Made by a program: the position numbers and the translations under genes. Source: BOG-908 sp964244615 (GTDB taxonomy: Bacteria; Pseudomonadota; Alphaproteobacteria; Acetobacterales; Acetobacteraceae). Taken from it: a stretch of 64,000 bases of DNA. Location: the NCBI GenBank assembly GCA_964244615.1, contig CAXTJP010000003.1, positions 1 to 64,000 of the forward strand, in the 5' to 3' direction. Shown piece after piece: positions 1-9,002 of this stretch. The notes below the pieces were generated by a model that worked only from the letters and a program-made list of their open reading frames with translations, did not search any database and was not told where the DNA came from. Position 1 is the first letter of the stretch; the number at the start of each line of letters is the position of its first letter.

Positions 1-587
1 GGCACATCCGCTCCCATTAAGCGCCACCGCGAGAAAAGTACATAACACCCTCTAGGGCCGCCCAACCATACCTACATAACCAGGGTTGACTAAGACATCG
101 TCCAGCCTCCCTCGGAGAGGGATCCGGTCGAACCGCCGCCATCAGCCACTATAGTCTACATCGCAGGCGCGAACGCCGTCTCCAAGGTGGTCCGGCAATC
201 TGCTCATGGGCCACGCCAGCATGGCTACTTAGCTACCATAAGCGCGGGAGCGCAGGTCAGCCAATCTCACCGCGATGTCACGGTCATCCCTGCTGAGAAA
301 TCGACGCCGAATATCAGCAGCGACAGACGCTTCCTTCCGCGCCAGGGAGCTTGGACACGGATGAGCGTGGGTCGATTATCGTAGTTCCACCAGCGATTTT
401 CACCGAAACGAGTTGACGGACGAAATAAACACTGCTTAAAGGCGGTCGTGACGCGCAATAATCACCAGCACCCTGCAGCTTCGACGGACACCGTTCCGTT
501 CTTCAGCTCCAGCCTGCGCGTCCTCCGGAACAAGATAATAGGCTGACGGTCCGGCCGCCATTCGGTGGTCAGGGCTTTCAATAAGCC
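1..587. other. no gene recognised, flank left of transposon
   Basis: I see no convincing coding region here. The only open frames are short, overlap one another on both strands and resemble no family I know. Base composition is visibly less G/C-biased than the chromosome further right. No RNA gene, and no copy of the tRNA-Gln 3' end, was found. It may be decayed flanking DNA or an older element. Confidence 0.4.
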
Positions 588-700
588 TGTTTCGGAGAGT
601 CCCCCATGTTCTATCTGTCAAACTGTAAGGCTTCACCAACGGTGGCGCCTAGTGCGCACCCGTCTTCTGTGGCCCGTTCTCCTGTCCTGCAAATAATAGG
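588..700 (+). repeat. candidate left-end transposase-binding repeats
   Basis: Three motifs face into the element: TGTTTCGGAGAGT at 588, TGTCAAACTGTAAGG at 616 and TGTCCTGCAAATAATAGG at 683. The first resembles the outermost right-end motif TGTCGGAGTACT with a 2-base gap. The second and third resemble the inner right-end motif TGTCCAGAAATACAG. The first two are 28 bp apart, against 30 bp between the two right-end motifs. The matches are imperfect and found by eye, so this is a candidate only. Confidence 0.35.
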
Positions 701-753
701 TGTCGCCGCGGCTGGTGACCCTATTAAGCGCAGACGGACATGGAGCAACCGAC

Positions 754-1698
754 ATGACAGAACTAATGCCGGGGCGGGTTTCTACGCCCAAGCTGCCCGT
801 GAGTGGAGAGCGTACGTTAAATAGCCGGAGCGTGCTCGCCGCGCTTACGCTAGCCTGTAACGCTCCCGCCACCGGGGCGCTTGACGCTCCAAGCAACGAT
901 AATACCAATTGCAGCGACGCTAACCCGGATGCGGGACGAGGCACAGCCACGCATGGGCCGAAAGCGCTCCGCGGGCACGCAATCGTAGATTTGAGCGCGG
1001 GAACCGGGAGCATCTCCTCAGCGGTCGCAGCAGCCGTTGCGGCCGGGGTACCCGCTCGCCGGGTCGCATCTCGCTCTGCCTCGAACATCCTAATCTCGAT
1101 GGTCAGCAACAAGATGGGCGCCTCTATGGCCGCGGAGAGCCCGTGGGAAGAGCGCGCGCTGACTTTGGCAGACGTGCTTGAGGACGTAATCGCGTTCAGC
1201 CCACAGCCGGTCGAGCTACGCTGGTCCGAAGGTGAACGCACCCGTCGGGCCTACCCTGACATCGGCGTCGTCCTGCTCGACGGCACCGCCGAGCTCTGGG
1301 AGTGCAAGTCGTCCGACACCGACCACTTGCTCGCCGCAAAATTGAAGCCGCTGGCCGTCAGCCTGACCCGCCGTGGTGTCCGTTACCGGGCACGCACCCC
1401 GCGCTGGCTAGCAGCCCAGCCACGGCTGTCCAACGCACAAAGGTTGGCCGTTCATGGCACACAGTCGCCCGACCTTGCAGTCTGTGAGGCAATCGCGAGG
1501 GCTCTTCCGCTTGTTCGCACGCCCGTCCTGGGTGCCTTACGGGAAACGACCGGCGCGGGAGCCGCCCAATTGCTATGCGCGGCGGCTCATGGGGTGTTCG
1601 CGGTTTGCATCGACGGTGTCCGACTTGGCGACGCGTCGCCGATCAGAGCTTCGAAGCCCGGCGCACGGTCCGGTGCATACCTGTTCGAGGTAAGCTGA
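754..1698 (+). CDS. tnsA: TnsA-like transposon endonuclease subunit (catalytic residues present)
   Basis: In Tn7-type elements TnsA cuts the 5' ends of the transposon so that it excises cleanly. The recognisable PD-(D/E)XK core runs from about residue 110 to 215: Glu128 in ESPWEE, Asp169 in AYPD, and Glu183-x-Lys185 in WECKS, in the expected order and spacing. The C-terminal ~80 residues fit the small winged-helix region of the family. The frame is open from 700; I chose ATG 754 because GGAG precedes it by about 8 bases. The first ~100 residues are low-complexity (Ala, Ser, Thr) and match nothing known, so the true start could be later. It is the first gene of the transposition operon. Confidence 0.65.
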   Translation: MTELMPGRVSTPKLPVSGERTLNSRSVLAALTLACNAPATGALDAPSNDNTNCSDANPDAGRGTATHGPKALRGHAIVDLSAGTGSISSAVAAAVAAGVPARRVASRSASNILISMVSNKMGASMAAESPWEERALTLADVLEDVIAFSPQPVELRWSEGERTRRAYPDIGVVLLDGTAELWECKSSDTDHLLAAKLKPLAVSLTRRGVRYRARTPRWLAAQPRLSNAQRLAVHGTQSPDLAVCEAIARALPLVRTPVLGALRETTGAGAAQLLCAAAHGVFAVCIDGVRLGDASPIRASKPGARSGAYLFEVS

Positions 1699-1796
1699 GA
1701 TGGGCGCTTGGTTGTGGTGCGGGATAGGCGGGGGCAGCGCCCCGTCTTGGGGATGTTTCATCATTCCGTCCGGTATCCGAATCCAGGAGCCAATCC

Positions 1797-2474
1797 ATGC
1801 CGCACTTCACCCACGTTCCTGTCCCCCAATCCCCGCGCACGTTTGAGGCGCTTGTAGCCGCGAACGCGAACCGGTAATCCCGCGGCATGCTGCCCAGTCA
1901 GAAGATGCGCGGCCCCGCATCTTGGACTTTCCAGGCCCAGTGCGACGCCATGATGCTGTTCGAGCTGCACGACTATGTCTGCAGTTATCGCGCATGGCCG
2001 GAGCACGCAGCCGTCCGGCTGGACGACGGCAAAGACTACTTCCCGGCCCTCGGCGCCACGCTTGCGGACGGCCGCGAAATGGTCATCGACTTCATTCGGC
2101 ATGGCGACGAGGCTTCCGGCCCACGGCGTCAGCTAGATGAGGCTATCGAGCGCGCGCTGAAACCGATGGGCATCTCCTATCTCCCGATGACCGAGCGCCA
2201 GGCGAGGAGCGACCCCCGCCTGCCAAATGCGCGGAGGGTTCTACGGTCCTCGGGATGGCCTGTCGGTCGAAAAGAGGAGTTTGAGTGCGTAGGCGCCGTA
2301 CGTGACCTGGGCCGCGAGGCGACTTTAGACACCCTGCGTGCGACGGGCCAGAGTGGCCCCGCGCTAGCTGAAACTGCCTGCGTCCTGTCAATGCGACGGG
2401 TCCTCGCCATCGACCTGCGGGCACCCTCGCCGGGCGCCTGCCGACTGCATCTGCCCGCGAGGGCCGCAGCGTGA
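1797..2474 (+). pseudogene. second TnsA-like subunit, catalytically degenerate, in-frame stop
   Basis: ATG 1797 sits behind AGGAG (about 1786) and opens a frame that meets TAA at 1875 after 26 codons. The same frame then continues without a stop to 2474. The body is a TnsA-like protein: it aligns with the upstream paralogue through the nuclease core and ends in a similar winged-helix tail. At the catalytic positions it reads FQAQCD instead of ESPWEE, YFPAL instead of AYPDI, and VIDFI instead of WECKS, so metal-binding residues are missing. Families with paired TnsA subunits are known as heteromeric transposase endonucleases; I infer a structural partner role. Re-initiation at ATG 1887 could still make a shortened 195-residue product. 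The stop GTGA overlaps the start of tnsB. Confidence 0.6.
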
Positions 2475-4578
2475 ACTACACCCTCGAGCTCGGGCGTTCA
2501 TTCCTCCACGAAGGAAGCCGTATCACTTACAAAGGTCGCGCGAACAACGCTGGCCGCGACTACCTGTTCGTGCTGGACAACAAGCTGCAGGTGGTGTTCA
2601 CCGCGGACGAACTCGGCAAGCTGCGTCAGGACGACTTGCTGCCCGACTGGACCGGGGAGGTTATTGCCGACGACACGCCCCCCCAGCCGCTCTCCTACGC
2701 AAATGCGACGGAGAGCGAGCGCTGTGCCGCCGATCGCCGTCTCGAGTACTGTATGGAGTGGGCTGCTAACCCGACGCCTCGAAGCGAAGCCGGTCTTCAG
2801 CCCTTAATCGACAGGGTGCATAATCGTCGCAAGGCGGTGATTCCGCCTAATCCGCTGGATGTCTCGCCACCCTGCGCGAGCAGCGTCCGCAAATGGATTG
2901 CTGCCTGGCAAAGAGCCGACCGTCTCGGTTTCATTCTCGTCTGCCGCGAACGCTTTCGGGGAAACCGTAGGAGGCGCTACGAGCAAGTGCTGGACGACGT
3001 CTTGCATGAATTTGTCGAGAAGCACTACCTGACAAACCAGAGGCTACCCGTTGCTGAAGTGCACCGAAGAGTTGGAGAGCACATCAGAGAAGAGAACAAG
3101 ACGAGGTCAATCCATTGGCCAGTCCCCTCGTATGAGGCGGTCAGGGGGGTTGTCAAGCAGCTTTGCCCGGTTGCCTCAGACTTCTGCAGGCACGGCAAGA
3201 ACTTCGCAGCGGAGAAATGGCGGGCCATCTCCGCGGGTTACATCACCGAGTATCCCAATGACGTCTGGGAGCTCGACGACACGCGCGTAAACCTAATCTG
3301 CACGCTGGAAGATGGCACAGTCGTCGGCCGCCCTTGGGTTATCCTGGTCATCGACCGTCATACACGAGCGATTATGTCATTCGTGATTTCGTTCCATCCT
3401 CCGGACACCAGCGCTGCATTAGAGGCAATCAGGCTGGCCATTCTTTCGAAAGACGCTGATTTGCAGAGATACGGCTTAACAGGAGTCGGCTACCCCGTCT
3501 CCGGTAAGTGTCGTATCATTCACGTCGACAACGCAAAGCACTACAACTCTAAAGTGCTCAAGCGGGCCCTCGCGTCCTTGGGCATCCAACACGCGACAAT
3601 GCCAGTGCTCAAGGCCTGGTACCGGGCCGTCGTCGAGCGAGCTATCGGGACCATGAGCCGCTCGGTCTTCCACGTTGTTCCCGGCACGACTTACGCCAGC
3701 ATCTACGAACGTGACCGGGAGGTTGTGCCGGAGTCGGTAGCGTACACGACAATCGACGAACTCAAAAAGTCTCTCTTCTATTGGGTGGTCACCGAATACT
3801 CCTGCAAGCACCACAAGGTATCGAGGATACTCATCTGGCCATGTGGAAGCGCTATTTTGCGCAACCCGGGGTCGAAGTCCCGCTGCCGCTGTCCGAGTCC
3901 AGGGTGAACGAAGCGTTGTCTCTGACGGTCGCGCGCAAGCTGCGCAGAGAGGGAATCCAATTCAAGAACCTGGTCTACAACTCCGAGCATGTGCTCGAAG
4001 CGCTAACGCGGCCCGAAGCCGCGGAAGAAGTGATTATTCGTGTCGACCCGGCCGACCTCACGATTGTCTATCTCATGGACCCAGACCCGAAGAGCAACAA
4101 GTGGCATCCCTGCTACCTTCGGAAAGACCTCATCCCGCGCGTTCAAGGAAAGACGCTTGAAGAGTACGAACTCGTGCGGGCTCTGAGAAAAAATCGTCTC
4201 GAAGAGGTCGAAGACGACCAGACATGGTCGGTGACCTATCGTGAGTTGCAACGCAGCCTCGAACGGGCATCGGACAGCAAGCGTCAAGCGACACGGGTCA
4301 GTGCGGCCGGGGTTCGTGGACGTATTATTGAGCAAGCTCGCTATCTGACAGCGCCAAAGCTCAATGCGCCACCGTCGGACGAGAGCTTGTCTGACACCTT
4401 GGACCGGGTTTATGAGGCCGAGCGGCCGACCGACACAGGATTGACGTCTGCCCCCAACCCCACCGACGTTCCCGACGCGACGCCGAAACCAGCGTCCAAA
4501 GGAGGTTTCAACCCAAGTGCGTGGGCATTGGAAGTGGGACTTGAACTGCCTCCTGGCGGGAGTAACGAAGATATCTGA
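2471..4578 (+). pseudogene. tnsB: Mu-type DDE transposase TnsB/TniA, frameshifted
   Basis: This transposase would join transposon 3' ends to target DNA. GTG 2471 overlaps the upstream stop (GTGA). The first frame gives an N-terminal DNA-binding part and an rve/Mu-type catalytic core: first Asp in VWELDDTRVNL, second Asp in HVDNAKHYNS, Glu in VVERAIGTMSRS, so the DDE triad is present. The reading frame is lost around 3810-3825. Frame 2 ends in unrelated residues at 3907, while frame 1 continues the protein with GIEDTHLAMWKRYF, the expected Mu C-terminal beta-barrel region and a charged tail to 4578. One lost base explains this. No slippery heptamer for programmed frameshifting is visible. The intact length would be about 700 residues, normal for TniA. 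Confidence 0.75.
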
Positions 4579-5530
4579 CACGTTGCTGGATATCCTCAAT
4601 GAGGAAGGCGTGTCGGAAGACTCTCTGAGCGGGGTTTTTGTCGAGACCCGCTATGTGAAGACGGCTTTCCAGCAGTTGGACAGCCTGATGCGAATGCCCA
4701 AAGACCGTAATCACGCCTGGGGCATGGCCATCATCGGACCTGCCCGCACCGGCAAGACGACTCTGCTGGCAGAGTATCTGAAGAGCTGTAACAGGGGCGA
4801 ACGCGGCAGGAAGCCGCTTAAGCACCTTTATGTGAGGCTGGTTCCAGATACCAGGATGTCCAACATTGCTTCGACCACCTTGCGTTGGATGAACGACCCC
4901 AGCCCGGCGCATGGCACTCCCGAAGTGAAGTCGGGCCGCGTGTGGGAAGCCATTGTACGCCGTGACTACGACATCATCATCTACGACGAGGTCCACTTTC
5001 TCGTGGACAGCGACACGCAGCGTGTCGAGGAGAAAGGGGCGGCCTGGTTCAATGAACTCCTGAACCAACGAAGATGCCCGGTAGTGCTTCTCGGATACGA
5101 AAGGCTAAACCGCGCGATCGAACGGAACGCGTCACTCCAGGGGCGCCTCCTTCCATGCCCTGCATCGAGGCCCTGGGACTTCGGAAATATGGACGACCTG
5201 AACGAGGTCGGGCTTGTTCTCGGCTACATGGAGAAGAGGCTTGGCTTTCCGCGTGCGTCTGGTTTGAGCAAGCAGGAAAACGTCGAGCGAATCTGTTTCT
5301 CGGCGAGGGCCTGCTCGGCCTTGTCGCGCGCTTCTTGACCGTCACGCGGGACCAAGCGCGGCTCAAAAACCGTCTCAGCATTCTTCCTGAGGATTTGAAG
5401 GAAGCCGCAGAGTTGCTCGTTTCGACTAGCAAGATGCCGTTCAATCCGTTCGCCGTCCGTGACCTGCGAACCGCCATCAGACGGCCAGAACCCGCTGCGG
5501 CAGGAACAGTCCGGAGGAGGGCGGGCTTGA
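4517..5530 (+). pseudogene. tnsC: AAA+ transposition regulator TnsC/TniB, frameshifted
   Basis: TnsC-type ATPases link the target selector to the transposase. Walker A is GPARTGKTT and Walker B is DIIIYDEVHFL, followed by a sensor-like segment PVVLLGYERL. The first frame (GTG 4517; TTG 4583 is an alternative just after the tnsB stop) ends prematurely at 5338. The family C-terminus (LFLGEGLLGLVARFLT, then MPFNPFAV) continues in the next frame from about 5280, so a single-base change near 5270-5285 has broken the gene. TGA 5528-5530 in the original frame, overlapping the TniQ start as TTGA, looks like the ancestral stop. That would require a second small frame change near the 3' end, or a natural end in the other frame. 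Confidence 0.7.
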
Positions 5531-7188
5531 GCTTGACCAGGATTTACGCAAATTGGACAGCCCTCCAGACTGCTGCTTCGCCAGATGACGCCAAATCGCA
5601 CAGGGTATCATACTCCCTGCCTGACCTGCTGGATCCGCTGCCGGACGAAAGCATGTGCGGGCTGGCGATGCGGTATGCCGCAATCTACCGTTTCGCTCTC
5701 CCGGAGCGCTTGTTAGACCGACTTCAGATGAAGCGTCGACCCTTGGCGGCTTTCACGAACCTGGACCCATCCTCAGAGCAGGGCCGTGCAGTCACAACCC
5801 TGCTTAATCTCCCGCCGTCACGGACGGCCCTCATGTCCACCTGGCATCCAGAGGCTCTTTTTGTGTCAGTCGCCGGGCACAGGATCAGCGTCGACGTGGC
5901 TGGCATCAACTCGCGGCAGTGCTGCCCGGCCTGTCTTCAGCAGTCGCCTCACCACCGGAATTTTTGGCTCCTCGCAGCAGTCCCGGTGTGCCCCGAGCAT
6001 CGCATCCGCCTTGTCGGCCGATGCCCCGCCTGCTCAGCTAAACTTGGGTGGCGGGGTCATGGACCACACCTCTGTTCAAATACCGCCTGCAGCTTTGACT
6101 TGCGGGACGCGCGCTCAGAGCCCGCTACAGAGGCAGCATCGTCGGCTGTCTTGATGCTGCGAGACGTCTATGCAGGACGACTGCATGCGAGCGGACTAGG
6201 GCTTAATCAAACCATTGAGGCATCGCTGGTCTTAGGCGCCCATCTCCTCGGATGGAAGCGCCAGCGTCGGCTCGCGGCTCTCATCAGCTCCCCGGACGTC
6301 GATTTGGCTGCCGTTCTCGGCAAGGGCGGCGCTCTCCTGGAGCCGTGGCCTGCCGCTTGGCACGCCTTTCTAGGCGAGGAACTCGGACGGCGCTTTCAGG
6401 GCGTTATCCTGCCGAGCCTAGAAGCGGCTTTCGGGCCGGTACACGGCCTGATTCGCAGCGGGGGAGGCTGGAGAACGGCGTTGGGCGACGAACTCGCGCG
6501 GTACGCCGTCGGTCGCCGCGAAGTCACTGTTAAAAAAGGGCGGTCAATCAGCCGCGCCGTGGAGGGCAACACATCAGGTCAATGGCTCTGCCTTGATGAA
6601 GCCGCCGCCAGGATGGGAGTGGCCCGGAGTGCTGCAATCGGCATCGCGCGCCGCCTTGGCTCGGAGCGCGCTCCGGGAAGGATCGCGGGAAAGTATGTCA
6701 TCGAAGCGTCCGCTGTCGAGGAGTTGGTGCAAGCCAACAAGACGTACGGGGAGATTGTCTCCTTGAAGGAGGCGGCCGAGGTACTTGGTTTGGGTGGGCC
6801 AGGCTGCGCGGCACTTATTTCGACTGGATTGTTGTCCGAAGTGCCTGTGAAGCACCGGATTAACCTCGGTCTGTCTATCTGCCGAGCTGCGGTCGACGCC
6901 CTGCTTGCCGCCTTCGATAGGTCAGCCTCTAACCTGCCTGTGGTTGACCAGCCCAAAGGCTACTATCGAGTCGGAGGACGCGGTTCGAGCGGTGGCTTCG
7001 GCAATCGTGCCATCGTCGCCGGAGTTGTTGCGGGCGAGCTTAGTCCAGTCGCTATCTGGTCGGGCGCGACAGGTATCGCCCGCTACCTGTTCCTGCATCA
7101 AACATCCCGGATTTCAGGGCGCGTGTACAAACGCCGAGCCCATTTGGTGCCGGGAACGGCCAGCGGGCCCATTGAAGTGCCTCCGTAG
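5527..7188 (+). CDS. tniQ: TniQ target-selection protein with extra C-terminal HTH domains
   Basis: TniQ/TnsD proteins choose the insertion site. Near the N-terminus the family signature LPDLLDPLPDESMCGLAMRYA is followed by two zinc-finger-like clusters: CCPAC, then CPEH and CPAC with a further Cys. The last ~200 residues contain two helix-turn-helix-like segments (WLCLDEAAARMGVARSA and IVSLKEAAEVLGLGGPG) separated by about 70 residues, suited to reading a specific DNA site. The frame is also open upstream because the displaced tnsC tail reads into it. I chose TTG 5527 because GGAGGAGG lies about 6 bases before it and TTGA would couple it to tnsC. It is the only transposition gene downstream of the first tnsA that is undamaged. 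Confidence 0.7.
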   Translation: MSLTRIYANWTALQTAASPDDAKSHRVSYSLPDLLDPLPDESMCGLAMRYAAIYRFALPERLLDRLQMKRRPLAAFTNLDPSSEQGRAVTTLLNLPPSRTALMSTWHPEALFVSVAGHRISVDVAGINSRQCCPACLQQSPHHRNFWLLAAVPVCPEHRIRLVGRCPACSAKLGWRGHGPHLCSNTACSFDLRDARSEPATEAASSAVLMLRDVYAGRLHASGLGLNQTIEASLVLGAHLLGWKRQRRLAALISSPDVDLAAVLGKGGALLEPWPAAWHAFLGEELGRRFQGVILPSLEAAFGPVHGLIRSGGGWRTALGDELARYAVGRREVTVKKGRSISRAVEGNTSGQWLCLDEAAARMGVARSAAIGIARRLGSERAPGRIAGKYVIEASAVEELVQANKTYGEIVSLKEAAEVLGLGGPGCAALISTGLLSEVPVKHRINLGLSICRAAVDALLAAFDRSASNLPVVDQPKGYYRVGGRGSSGGFGNRAIVAGVVAGELSPVAIWSGATGIARYLFLHQTSRISGRVYKRRAHLVPGTASGPIEVPP

Positions 7189-7245
7189 GCGACTGTTGTT
7201 AGGGCGGCAGATTAGCCTGCCCGCCATGTCCGTGTGAGTCGCTCC

Positions 7246-7485
7246 TCAGGGTCCACCTGAGTGCGAGGGCTGGTCGTTGTCGGCCAGTTCCAACCGGGGA
7301 AGCCCCAAAGCTTCGGCAACTGCGTTCAAACGCTTGACCTGGTCGTCATCGGCCAGGACTCTGAAGCTTGGCCCGAGCAACTCCAGGCTGAAGCGGGCCG
7401 CCTGCCCATCACCCTTTTCCATGAGCCGCTCAATACCGGCGACCGCGGTTTCCGCGGCCAACGTGTCCGTATTTCTCTCAACCAT
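7246..7485 (-). CDS. hypothetical small protein near transposon right end
   Basis: A 79-residue protein that I do not recognise. It is rich in Ala, Leu and charged residues with mostly predicted-helical sequence, and no membrane segment or Cys pair. ATG 7485 is preceded by GGAGAAGG at good spacing; the frame stays open upstream to 7626. It faces tniQ and lies inside the inferred element, so it may be cargo or an antisense open frame. Without homologues in hand its reality is uncertain. Confidence 0.4.
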   Translation of the reverse strand: MVERNTDTLAAETAVAGIERLMEKGDGQAARFSLELLGPSFRVLADDDQVKRLNAVAEALGLPRLELADNDQPSHSGGP

Positions 7486-7714
7486 GCGCCTTCTCCCCCT
7501 ACCGGGTGATGGTGGCCCGAAATCAAGCAAGGCAGTCGCTTGTAGACGGGCGTAGCGCTCGCGCAGCCGCCTGCCGACTTCTACCACCATCACCCAGGCT
7601 AAACCTGGGCAGCGTCGCAACTCCACGGCGGCTGCGGAAAGCCAATCCCCCGAGCAGTCGAGAAAGTAATACTCTCATTTATTCTTTGTTTATCGCGCAG
7701 CCTGTCCGGCTTGA

Positions 7715-7774
7715 TTGCCGTTTGTAAGTCTGTATTTCTGGACATGTCGAGACCGACTAAGCAGTACTCCGACA
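7715..7774 (-). repeat. candidate right-end transposase-binding repeats
   Basis: Read on the minus strand from 7774 inward, TGTCGGAGTACTGC is followed 30 bases later (7744) by TGTCCAGAAATACAG. Similar motifs occur at the proposed left end in the opposite orientation. The outer motif would be the terminus. The flank after 7774 (CTACT) does not match the base pairs before 588 (AAGCC). Confidence 0.35.
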
Positions 7775-7859
7775 CTACTTCCGGCCGAAGATGGATGAAG
7801 AGCTCCAGAGTATCGAATCGCCTGGACCCACAGTAAAAGGCTGACCACGAGCAAATTCT

Positions 7860-7934
7860 TGGCTGGGGCGGGAGGATTCGAACCTCCGTATGGCGGAATC
7901 AAAATCCGCTGCCTTACCGCTTGGCGACGCCCCA
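7860..7934 (-). tRNA. tRNA-Gln (UUG)
   Basis: The minus strand folds as a cloverleaf: acceptor TGGGGCG paired with CGCCCCA, anticodon loop TTTTGAT with anticodon TTG, T-arm GGTTCGAATCC, discriminator G and encoded CCA at 7860-7862. It lies 12 bp downstream of ispE in the same direction. The transposon right end is about 85 bp beyond its 3' end, making it the likely target gene. Confidence 0.95.
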
Positions 7935-7946
7935 TCCTGGTCGTCA

Positions 7947-8831
7947 TTAAGTGCGGCTGGCCGCCTCGTAAAGGTGGTCCGGCTGGCGCCAGAGGCTGCC
8001 TCCCCAACACCACCAGCCTGGGCGGGCCAGGCGTTCGGCCGCGAGGGTAGCTTGGATCGGGGTGTCGAACAGGGCGAAGCACGTGGCGCCGGAGCCGCTC
8101 ATTCGGGCGAGCCGGCAGTCCGGTAGGGCACCCAGCGCGGTCAACACGTCCCCTATCTCCGGGCAAAGCGCCCGCGCAGGCGGTTCAAGGTCGTTGGTCA
8201 GTCGCGCCAGATTCTCCGCCATCTCCGCGGCGTTGCGCCACAGCGGCGGCAGTTCGGGCGGCCGCGAGAACGCGCCGGAACGTGCCCGGAACACTGGGCC
8301 GGTCGGCAGCGACACGCCGGGGTTGGCCAGCACCAGGCCGCACGCCGGTATGCCGGGCGCCGCTGCCAGGACATCGCCGATGCCAGCCATGCGACGTGGT
8401 TCGGGATCCAGGCAGACGGGAACATCGGATCCAAGCCCCGCGGCAATGGCCCGCAGGTCTTCCGAGTCTGGGCGCAGTCTCCACAGCCTGACAAGAAGGC
8501 GCAGAGCGGCCGCGGCATCCGATGAGCCGCCGCCGATGCCAGACGCGACCGGCAGGCGTTTGTCGAGGTGAAGGCAGGCGCCTGCCTTTATGCCGGCGGC
8601 TGCGGCCAGGGCGCGCGCGGCGCGCAGCGCCAGGTTGTCGGGCCCGGCAGAAAGGCCACCCGCGAACGGGCCGCCGAGTGTCAGGGAAAGCGCGTCGGAG
8701 GGGCAGGCCGTCAACAGGTCGTGCGCGCCGGCAAACACCACGAGACTGTCCAGCAGGTGGTATCCGTCGGGGCGCCTTCCCGTGATGTGCAGGCTGAGAT
8801 TGACCTTGGCGGGCGCTGCCTGGACGAACAT
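7947..8831 (-). CDS. ispE: 4-diphosphocytidyl-2-C-methyl-D-erythritol kinase
   Basis: IspE phosphorylates CDP-methylerythritol with ATP in the cytosolic MEP route to isoprenoids. The 294-residue protein has the usual GHMP-kinase layout: N-terminal PAKVNLSLHITGRRPDGYH, the ATP-binding glycine/serine loop VASGIGGGSSDAAAAL near residue 95, and the C-terminal loop RMSGSGATCFALF. Length is normal for the family. It runs toward tRNA-Gln with a 12-bp gap. The first of several upstream ATG options was used because MFVQAAPAKVN matches typical starts. Confidence 0.95.
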   Translation of the reverse strand: MFVQAAPAKVNLSLHITGRRPDGYHLLDSLVVFAGAHDLLTACPSDALSLTLGGPFAGGLSAGPDNLALRAARALAAAAGIKAGACLHLDKRLPVASGIGGGSSDAAAALRLLVRLWRLRPDSEDLRAIAAGLGSDVPVCLDPEPRRMAGIGDVLAAAPGIPACGLVLANPGVSLPTGPVFRARSGAFSRPPELPPLWRNAAEMAENLARLTNDLEPPARALCPEIGDVLTALGALPDCRLARMSGSGATCFALFDTPIQATLAAERLARPGWWCWGGSLWRQPDHLYEAASRT

Positions 8832-9002
8832 AGGCGCTGATTAGGTCCGCCGCCGCCGCGCGGCAAGGCGCGGCCTGGAGGTGATCCAAGGCGAACGCTT
8901 CAACCACGGAGATCTTTGGAGCTTCGGAAAAGAACGCCTTCCTCGCCTGTGCTACGCGTCGCCCCCCTTGCTGACCGGACCGTGCCGCCGCCCGGCCACC
9001 CG

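Larger units (their letters stand above)
588..7774 (+). mobile_element. decayed Tn7/Tn5053-type transposon with two TnsA-like genes
   Basis: Five consecutive plus-strand genes have the order of the Tn7/Tn5053 superfamily: two TnsA-like endonuclease subunits, a DDE transposase (TnsB/TniA), an AAA+ regulator (TnsC/TniB) and a zinc-finger target selector (TniQ). Coupled starts (GTGA at 2471, TTGA at 5527) support one operon. The boundaries are inferred from TGT-starting repeats: 588, 616 and 683 on the left, and, read on the other strand, 7774 and 7744 on the right. No matching 5-bp target duplication was found next to these ends, so the exact borders are uncertain. The right end lies just downstream of tRNA-Gln. 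Three of the five genes are broken, so the element is probably not autonomous now. Confidence 0.65.

Noticed and set aside
633..1241. 202-residue minus-strand open frame
   Set aside because: It is antisense to the first tnsA and its region, has no family likeness and no ribosome site.
3781..3840. programmed frameshift in tnsB
   Set aside because: No slippery heptamer or following stem is evident, and other genes of the same element are also broken, so mutation is simpler.
588..7934. CRISPR-associated transposon
   Set aside because: No Cas effector, Cascade gene or repeat array lies inside the element; the long TniQ fits protein-guided targeting.
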